The translations under genes were made by a program, and so were the position numbers. Below are positions 7,484 through 11,645 of a stretch of 11,645 nt of DNA, one piece after another; position 1 is the first letter of the stretch; each line of letters begins with the position of its first letter. The notes below the pieces were generated by a model, which saw nothing but the letters and a program-made list of their open reading frames with translations, was not told the origin of the DNA and did not search any database. The DNA is from Bacteroidales bacterium (lineage in GTDB: Bacteria; Bacteroidota; Bacteroidia; Bacteroidales; Bacteroidaceae): assembly GCA_004555055.1 (NCBI GenBank), contig SFJN01000075.1:1-11645 (forward strand). Reading direction: 5' to 3'.

Positions 7484-7511
7484 TTTCAAGATTATCGGTC
7501 TGAAATACTCA

Positions 7512-7583
7512 CGGAAAGGATTAGGGGTGCCCTTTTTACCGCCCGCAGACCGCAGTCGGTCAAGATAGAGGGCATCCTTTCCG
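7512..7583 (+). other. Structured intergenic hairpin between fucosidase and thioredoxin-like genes
   Basis: CGGAAAGGAT (7512-7521) pairs perfectly with ATCCTTTCCG (7574-7583). Inside it, GCCC (7529-7532) pairs with GGGC (7570-7573), and ACCG (7538-7541) with CGGT (7557-7560). A smaller hairpin, ATTTCA (7483-7488) with TGAAAT (7501-7506), precedes it. No clean T-tract follows (the next bases are CTTCATCCTTGTTTTG), so it is at best a weak terminator or a leader or processing structure for the gene at 7624. The pairings are visible; any role is inference. Confidence 0.45.
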
Positions 7584-7623
7584 CTTCATCCTTGTTTTGT
7601 GGTACACACTCTATAATATGTAT

Positions 7624-8112
7624 ATGAAACGTTATCTTACCCTCGTGATTCTGCCTCTGCTGTTTGCTGTTTCCATGGCGGCACAGGGTGTGAAATACTA
7701 CGACGAGAGCATCGACCCTATGGCACAGATTGACGAGGCTGTGGCCAAGGCTGCCGCCGAAGGCAAGTATGTGGTTTGTCAGGTAGGCGGAAACTGGTGC
7801 AAATGGTGCCGGTGGTTCGCAAAGTTTATCACAGACGATGCAGAAATCAGCCAGACCATCAGCGACAATTTTGTCTATATCCATGTGAACTACGCCAGCG
7901 ACAAGGACGAGCGTTCGCGCCAGGTCAACCAGCGTTTGCGCAATCCTTCGCGTTTCGGATTTCCTGTGCTCGTCATCCTTGACGAAAAGGGCCAGGTCAT
8001 CCATACCCAGCAGAGCGACTATCTTGAAGAAGGCCAGGGCTACAACCGTGAGCGTGTGCTGAAATTCTTCCAGAAGTGGACGCCCGAAGCCGTACGTACC
8101 GTAGTGCGTTAG
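7624..8112 (+). CDS. Exported thioredoxin-fold protein (CKWC motif)
   Basis: A 162-residue protein with a signal peptide (MKRYLTLVILPLLFAVSMAAQ) and a thioredoxin-like fold. The redox motif is C59-K-W-C62 in GGNWCKWCRWF, and the conserved cis-proline is P114 in RFGFPVLVI, followed by a strand and LDEKGQV. The pattern resembles the short periplasmic thioredoxin_7-type proteins of Bacteroidota. The likely role is thiol-disulfide exchange or reduction of periplasmic partners; the partner is unknown. ATG at 7624 gives a standard signal peptide with lysine and arginine at positions 2-3. ATG at 7618 and TTG at 7597 are possible but add nothing useful. The HhH/barrel gene begins 33 bp downstream on the same strand, so cotranscription is plausible. 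The barrel protein has few cysteines, so a direct folding partnership is not obvious. Confidence 0.88.
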   Translation: MKRYLTLVILPLLFAVSMAAQGVKYYDESIDPMAQIDEAVAKAAAEGKYVVCQVGGNWCKWCRWFAKFITDDAEISQTISDNFVYIHVNYASDKDERSRQVNQRLRNPSRFGFPVLVILDEKGQVIHTQQSDYLEEGQGYNRERVLKFFQKWTPEAVRTVVR

Positions 8113-8145
8113 TTCCAAGCGCAGAGCCTTTGCCCTCGGACTGCT

Positions 8146-10467
8146 ATGATGTCCCTCCGAACAAACAGCCACAGCACCATCCACCGCTTGTCTGAATACC
8201 CTTTTGGCAGGTGGTGGATGGTGCTGTGGCTGTGCTGTTTCGTACCGTTTATTCCCATCTTGAGGGCGCAACATGAGGTCAGACTACCCAGTGAAGAGTA
8301 TCCTTGGGAGAACTTCCTTGAGGAATATATGCGCTACGTCGACGCCCTCTCTGAAGACGGTGACGGAGTGACGCGCTACGATTGGCTCGAAGAGCTGGAG
8401 GAACTGCATCACCAGCGTCTCGACCTCAATGCGGTCAGTCGTGATGACCTGCTTCGTCTGCGTTTTCTTAGCGAGGAAGTGGCTGATTCCATCATAGCCC
8501 GCCGTGAGAAATTGCGCGGTTTTTACGATATCGGCGACCTGATGACGGTCAGTGGTCTGAACTTCATGGACCGTGCATGGCTGTCGCTCTTCGTGGCCTT
8601 CGGTCCCTATACCGCCGTCCGCGACAGTGCAGATGCCGGTCTGCGCCCCGACGTCTACCGCCTCCCCGAATCCTCTGGGAACCGCTGGGTGGGCGGAAAA
8701 CATACACTTGCTGCCCGCACCGACATTCCGCTCTATCGCCGTAGCGGATTCCGCGACTACAATTCCGAGAACTATCAGTCGAAGATGTTTCTCGGCCCCA
8801 ACTTTTCCCATCGCCTCAAATACCGCTACGACTGGCAGCAACAGGTGAAATACGGTTTTACGCTCGACCAGGACGTGGGAGAGCGCATGATGGCATATGG
8901 TGCCCGTATGTGGGACTTTGGCAGTGCCTATTTCCAGTATCGTGCCGACAGCCGTCGACGTGCCGGAGGGCGGAGGTTCTACGTTCCCTATGAGGTGGTG
9001 GTCGGTGATTATCGCCTTGGCATGGGCGAGGGACTGGTGATGGGCGAGAGCGGATGGAGCAACTTCAACAGCCTGTTGTCTGGTGCCCGCACTTCCCGGG
9101 TGAGGTTAAGGCCGCACAGTGGCAGCGACGAAAGCCGTTTCCTGCGCGGAGGTGCCGCCATGGTCCGTTGGGGACGCAATGGCGAATGGAGCGCCATGGC
9201 CTTTGCCTCGTGGCGCGAGATGGACGGCAGCGTCAAGGGTGCCAAGGCAGAGAACGGTTACGACCCGTCGACAAGCGACACCATTACGGCATGGAAGACC
9301 GACGGCTTGCACCGTACAATCCAGGAAACCCGCCGCCGACGCGTGGCGAACCAATTGCTCGCCGGTGCACGCGTGGCATATACCGCCACAGATTTCGCCA
9401 TCGGCATCAATGCTGCCGGACTGAAGTATTCCCGTGTATATTGGCCCCAGGCGCAGCTTTATAACGATTTCCGCATGCGTGGCGACAAGGCCGCCGCACT
9501 GAGCATCGATTGGATGTTACGCCGTGGTCGGTGGTCCGTCACCGGTGAGGTGGCAGCCGACCCTGTGCAGAACGTCTGTCCGCAAAAGACGGATAAATTC
9601 CTGCAGACTCCCTATCGCAAGCGGTGTGCTCTGGCAGCCGTAGCCACCGTCAAGTGGGCGCCTGCATATGGATGGGCCGTGACACTCAGCGGACGCAGTC
9701 TGGCACGCGACTTTGTGACACCCTATGGACGAGTTCTCCAGGCGGGAACCGGCACACACAATGAGCAGGGTTTTGCCTTGGCATTGAAGGCCATGCCTGC
9801 CTCTTCATTACAGTTAAACGCCTTTGCCGATTGGGCGTATCATCCCGAACCCACTTACAGCGCCCGTAAGCCTTCGCAGCAATTTCAGGGTATGGTGCAG
9901 ACGACCTGGCTTTGGGACAACGGCATGCAGACTTCCTTGTCCTATAAGATTAAGGGGCAGGAGGCAAACGTCACCGGCATCGACGCTGAGCTACGGCTGA
10001 TGGAGTGGAAGACGACGCAGCGTCTGCAGTTGCAGCATTCCATCGTCCGTACACGTTGGCAAATGGTGGTAGGAGCTGAAGGTGCGTTCTATCATACGCA
10101 AACCGGAAAAGGGCAGTCGCATCTTCCCTTGTCGCGGGGCGGACAGGTTTATGCCCGTGGGGGTGTTTCGTTGTGGAAATGTCTGCGTCTCACGGCCTTC
10201 CTTGCGGGTTTCCTGACCGACGACTACAGTGCACGATGCTATGTCTACTCTCCCCAACTTGAGGGGAGCATGGGCGTGAGTGCGTGTGCGGGAAAGGGAG
10301 TTGTTGCCGCCTTCGTGGCCGATTGCCAGGTGTGGCACGGGTTGTCGCTGGCCGTCCGCCTTGGGATGTTGAAGTATTTCGACCGCGACGTCATCTCTTC
10401 CGGTGTCAACGCCATTGACGGGTCCGTCAAGAACGATGTGACGGTGGTCGCCAGATGGCAGTTTTAG
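8146..10467 (+). CDS. Helix-hairpin-helix (ComEA-like) outer-membrane beta-barrel protein
   Basis: A 773-residue exported protein. A hydrophobic segment (residues about 25-41, MVLWLCCFVPFIPILRAQ) acts as a signal peptide. Residues about 92-152 (LDLNAVSRDDLLRLRFLSEE, then IIARREKLRGFYDIGDLM and VSGL) match the ComEA-type helix-hairpin-helix, a DNA-binding fold. The rest, from about 165, alternates aromatic beta-strands and charged turns and ends DVTVVARWQF; a final Phe after alternating hydrophobics is a typical BAM recognition signal. Many Bacteroidota carry such HhH plus large barrel proteins, whose job is unproven. Binding DNA at the envelope, perhaps for uptake, is inference. The start is uncertain: ATG 8146 or 8149 gives a long N-region, TTG 8188 is shorter, and ATG 8218 lacks basic residues. 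A 28-bp hairpin covers 8165-8233. The gene lies 33 bp after the thioredoxin-like gene. Confidence 0.85.
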   Translation: MMSLRTNSHSTIHRLSEYPFGRWWMVLWLCCFVPFIPILRAQHEVRLPSEEYPWENFLEEYMRYVDALSEDGDGVTRYDWLEELEELHHQRLDLNAVSRDDLLRLRFLSEEVADSIIARREKLRGFYDIGDLMTVSGLNFMDRAWLSLFVAFGPYTAVRDSADAGLRPDVYRLPESSGNRWVGGKHTLAARTDIPLYRRSGFRDYNSENYQSKMFLGPNFSHRLKYRYDWQQQVKYGFTLDQDVGERMMAYGARMWDFGSAYFQYRADSRRRAGGRRFYVPYEVVVGDYRLGMGEGLVMGESGWSNFNSLLSGARTSRVRLRPHSGSDESRFLRGGAAMVRWGRNGEWSAMAFASWREMDGSVKGAKAENGYDPSTSDTITAWKTDGLHRTIQETRRRRVANQLLAGARVAYTATDFAIGINAAGLKYSRVYWPQAQLYNDFRMRGDKAAALSIDWMLRRGRWSVTGEVAADPVQNVCPQKTDKFLQTPYRKRCALAAVATVKWAPAYGWAVTLSGRSLARDFVTPYGRVLQAGTGTHNEQGFALALKAMPASSLQLNAFADWAYHPEPTYSARKPSQQFQGMVQTTWLWDNGMQTSLSYKIKGQEANVTGIDAELRLMEWKTTQRLQLQHSIVRTRWQMVVGAEGAFYHTQTGKGQSHLPLSRGGQVYARGGVSLWKCLRLTAFLAGFLTDDYSARCYVYSPQLEGSMGVSACAGKGVVAAFVADCQVWHGLSLAVRLGMLKYFDRDVISSGVNAIDGSVKNDVTVVARWQF
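8165..8233 (+). repeat. 28-bp hairpin across the first codons of the HhH/barrel gene
   Basis: The left arm (8165-8192) and right arm (8206-8233) surround a 13-base loop. The outer 21 bp pair perfectly. The inner 7 positions also pair if three G-U wobbles are allowed. The arms fall in codons 7-30 if the gene starts at 8146, and the alternative ATG at 8218 lies inside the right arm. No T-tract follows, so it is not an ordinary terminator. Confidence 0.9.
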
Positions 10468-10519
10468 CTTTGTTCGTTCTCCATCCTGTGTTCGGTGAAA
10501 CGGTGATGGAGTGACAGAA

Positions 10520-10561
10520 AATCGCATGAAATTCCAACGTGTGGTGGAATTTCATGCGATT
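10520..10561. terminator. Likely bidirectional terminator between convergent genes
   Basis: AATCGCATGAAATTCCA (10520-10536) pairs perfectly over 17 bp with TGGAATTTCATGCGATT (10545-10561) around an 8-base loop. It lies between the HhH gene (stop at 10467, +) and the HAD gene (stop at 10626, -), where a shared terminator is expected. The T-runs on both sides are interrupted (CTTGTTCTCTGGTTTTT on plus, TTTTCTG on minus). A weaker stem, CTCCATC (10479-10485) with GATGGAG (10505-10511), lies just before it. Confidence 0.75.
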
Positions 10562-10625
10562 CTTGTTCTCTGGTTTTTCATTTCGTGAAGCAAGGAAACG
10601 AGGACAGGCAAAGGGGCATATGCCT

Positions 10626-11408
10626 TCAGTCCCATTGCAGCAAGGGCTCCCAGCGGCTCCAGGCCTCGGAAAGTGCCGTCATGGAGGGCATGACCATCGC
10701 GGCGCCTTCGTCGGCGAGCACATCGTCGGCGAGCGGACCGGTGTTGGCAGCAATGGTGAATACTCCTGCCGCCACGCCGGCACGTACGCCCAATGGGGCG
10801 TTCTCCACCACGATGGCTTCCCATGGCCGCAACCTCATTTTGCCCAGCCCCTTCAGGTAGGGTTCGGGATGCGGTTTGCCGTGTTCCACGTCGCGCGAGG
10901 AGACAATGCGGTCTTCCCGGAAGATGCCGGGAAAATTGTCTGTCAGACGTCCCAGAAGGCTTGCCTGTCCGCTGCCTGTCACCACACATATCATCCGTCC
11001 CGAAGCCTTCACCTGCTGCAGCAGCGCCTCGGCACCCGGCATCTTCGGAGCCTCGGGAAAGGCGTTGAAGGCCTGGCTCTTCAGGCTGTAGAGATGCTCC
11101 ACCTCTTCGGGCGTGGTGTCGCGGTCCCACTGTCGGCGGGTGAGCCAGTTGATGGTGGAATGCCCGGTACGGCCCTCGTTCATGTACACCTCCTCTTCTG
11201 TCATCCTGAGTCCGTAGGCATGCGCGGCGCTGGACCAAGCCTTGGCATGGTAAGGCATGGAATCGAAGAGCACGCCGTCCATGTCGAACATAATGCCGCG
11301 TACGGGAAGCCTTCCGCTGTCGGGATTGAAGCCGCAGGCACGGGCCTCGGCGGCATATTCGGGATGTTGGGACCAATAGAGGGAGATGGCGGACTGGAAT
11401 GATTGCAT
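10626..11408 (-). CDS. HAD-superfamily hydrolase, beta-phosphoglucomutase-like
   Basis: A cytoplasmic phosphatase or phosphomutase of the HAD subfamily with a helical cap; the substrate is probably a small sugar phosphate but cannot be read from sequence. The 260 residues show all four HAD motifs: FDMDGVLFDS with nucleophile D42 and D44, VVTGSG with T144, the GKPHPEPY lysine K178, and VVENAPLGVRAG with E202. The last motif has Asn where beta-phosphoglucomutase usually has Asp, a variant common among related phosphatases. The cap lies between about residues 50 and 125. ATG at 11408 gives MQSFQSAISLYWSQHPEY and a roughly 35-residue helical extension before motif I. The open frame continues upstream to 11582, but that part runs through the terminator at 11454-11503 and reads as low-complexity Pro/Arg/Leu, so it is not coding. 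The gene is convergent with the HhH gene. Confidence 0.93.
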   Translation of the reverse strand: MQSFQSAISLYWSQHPEYAAEARACGFNPDSGRLPVRGIMFDMDGVLFDSMPYHAKAWSSAAHAYGLRMTEEEVYMNEGRTGHSTINWLTRRQWDRDTTPEEVEHLYSLKSQAFNAFPEAPKMPGAEALLQQVKASGRMICVVTGSGQASLLGRLTDNFPGIFREDRIVSSRDVEHGKPHPEPYLKGLGKMRLRPWEAIVVENAPLGVRAGVAAGVFTIAANTGPLADDVLADEGAAMVMPSMTALSEAWSRWEPLLQWD

Positions 11409-11423
11409 AGATAAAAGCTTGCG

Positions 11424-11454
11424 GAAATGTAGGGGCAGTAAAAGGAGTGTCAGA
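11424..11454 (-). promoter_or_regulatory. Weak Bacteroidota-type promoter candidate for the HAD gene
   Basis: On the minus strand TCTG (11454-11451), a 19-base spacer and TACATTTC (11431-11424) each differ by one base from the TTTG / TAnnTTTG pattern. The start codon at 11408 follows 15 bases after the -7 box, giving a very short leader. The -33 box touches the T-tract of the upstream terminator. This is a tentative match. Confidence 0.3.
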
Positions 11455-11503
11455 AAAAAGCACGTCCGCCGGAGAATCTTCAGTGTTTTCTCCGACGGAC
11501 GTG
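11454..11503 (-). terminator. Intrinsic terminator of the upstream minus-strand gene
   Basis: Arms 11488-11503 and 11461-11476 pair over 16 positions. The only non-Watson-Crick position is a U-G wobble when read on the minus strand, whereas on the plus strand it would be a C-A mismatch. A six-T run follows on the minus strand (11459-11454). Both facts fix the direction as minus. It lies about 85 bp after the stop codon at 11589. Confidence 0.9.
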
Positions 11504-11588
11504 GGGGCGGATGCCGGTGGCGGGGATGCCTGAGCCCCCCTCCTTCAATCAAGGCGAAGAGGGACGCAGGGGACGCCGGCACCGGATG

Positions 11589-11645
11589 TCAGAGACGGCT
11601 CTTGATGGCCTCGCTCTCGGCCTCGTAGCCGGGCTTGCCGAGCAG
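11589..11645 (-). CDS. C-terminal end of an unidentified protein (partial, runs off the window)
   Basis: On the minus strand the last 18 codons read LLGKPGYEAESEAIKSRL followed by TGA (11591-11589). The codon choice (CTG, CTC, GGC, GAG, ATC) resembles the neighbouring genes, and a strong minus-strand terminator lies just downstream, so a real gene end is likely. Too little is visible to name the product. Confidence 0.7.
   Translation of the reverse strand: MLGKPGYEAESEAIKSRL

Noticed and set aside
5687..7489. A 600-residue open frame antisense to the fucosidase
   Set aside because: It is in the same complementary register as the real gene, explained by the same codon preference, with no start context or motifs. 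The sense strand encodes a clear GH29 enzyme.
7492..8274. A 260-residue minus-strand open frame over the thioredoxin-like gene
   Set aside because: The plus-strand gene has a signal peptide, CXXC motif and cis-proline. The minus frame has none and runs through intergenic hairpins.
10539..11402. A 287-residue plus-strand open frame opposite the HAD gene
   Set aside because: The minus strand has all four HAD motifs in order. The plus frame starts within the terminator hairpin and shows no domain pattern.
11409..11582. Upstream extension of the HAD gene (58 extra codons)
   Set aside because: It crosses a minus-strand intrinsic terminator, has biased Pro/Arg/Leu composition, and extends well before the normal family N-terminus.

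Overview
The window looks like chromosomal DNA of a Bacteroidales anaerobe, most likely Prevotellaceae. This rests on a single-chain pyruvate:ferredoxin oxidoreductase, an exported GH29 fucosidase with C-terminal carbohydrate-binding-like domains, an exported protein with a carboxypeptidase-regulatory-like N-terminus, AT-rich start regions without Shine-Dalgarno sequences, and one good TTGG-N19-TAnnTTTG promoter. The genus is inference; no rRNA or other phylogenetic marker is present.

Layout. Positions 1-185 hold a palindrome-ended, MITE-like element whose first three bases lie outside the window. A structured leader follows, then nifJ (277-3816, +) and a strong intrinsic terminator (3892-3938). 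Two tandem copies of a roughly 70-bp palindromic repeat (3979-4122) lead into an exported protein of unknown function (4132-5151, +). The 490-bp gap after it contains a promoter candidate and a second, TTAA-flanked copy of the MITE-like element in the opposite orientation (5419-5621). That element sits immediately upstream of an exported alpha-L-fucosidase (5642-7483, +). A structured 140-bp gap leads to an exported thioredoxin-fold protein (7624-8112, +). A large outer-membrane protein with a ComEA-like helix-hairpin-helix domain follows (8146-10467, +); its first codons form a 28-bp hairpin. A likely bidirectional terminator (10520-10561) separates it from a HAD/beta-phosphoglucomutase-like hydrolase on the minus strand (10626-11408). 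At the right edge a minus-strand terminator (11454-11503) follows the last 18 codons of another minus-strand gene (11589-11645).

How the genes fit together. nifJ is central fermentative metabolism and appears to be a single-gene unit. The fucosidase would release fucose from host or dietary glycans in the periplasm or at the cell surface, but no SusC/SusD pair is visible, so it is not in an obvious polysaccharide utilisation locus here. The thioredoxin-like and HhH/barrel genes are 33 bp apart on the same strand and may be cotranscribed. The rest appear to be independent units.

The most interesting material is non-coding. There is a family of small elements with 19-bp terminal inverted repeats that carry interchangeable palindromic modules. 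One of those modules is related to the tandem repeats near 4000, and its central palindrome changes symmetrically between copies. There is also an unusually long hairpin inside the start of the HhH gene. I did not find a clear new multi-gene system such as a defence locus or a CRISPR array.
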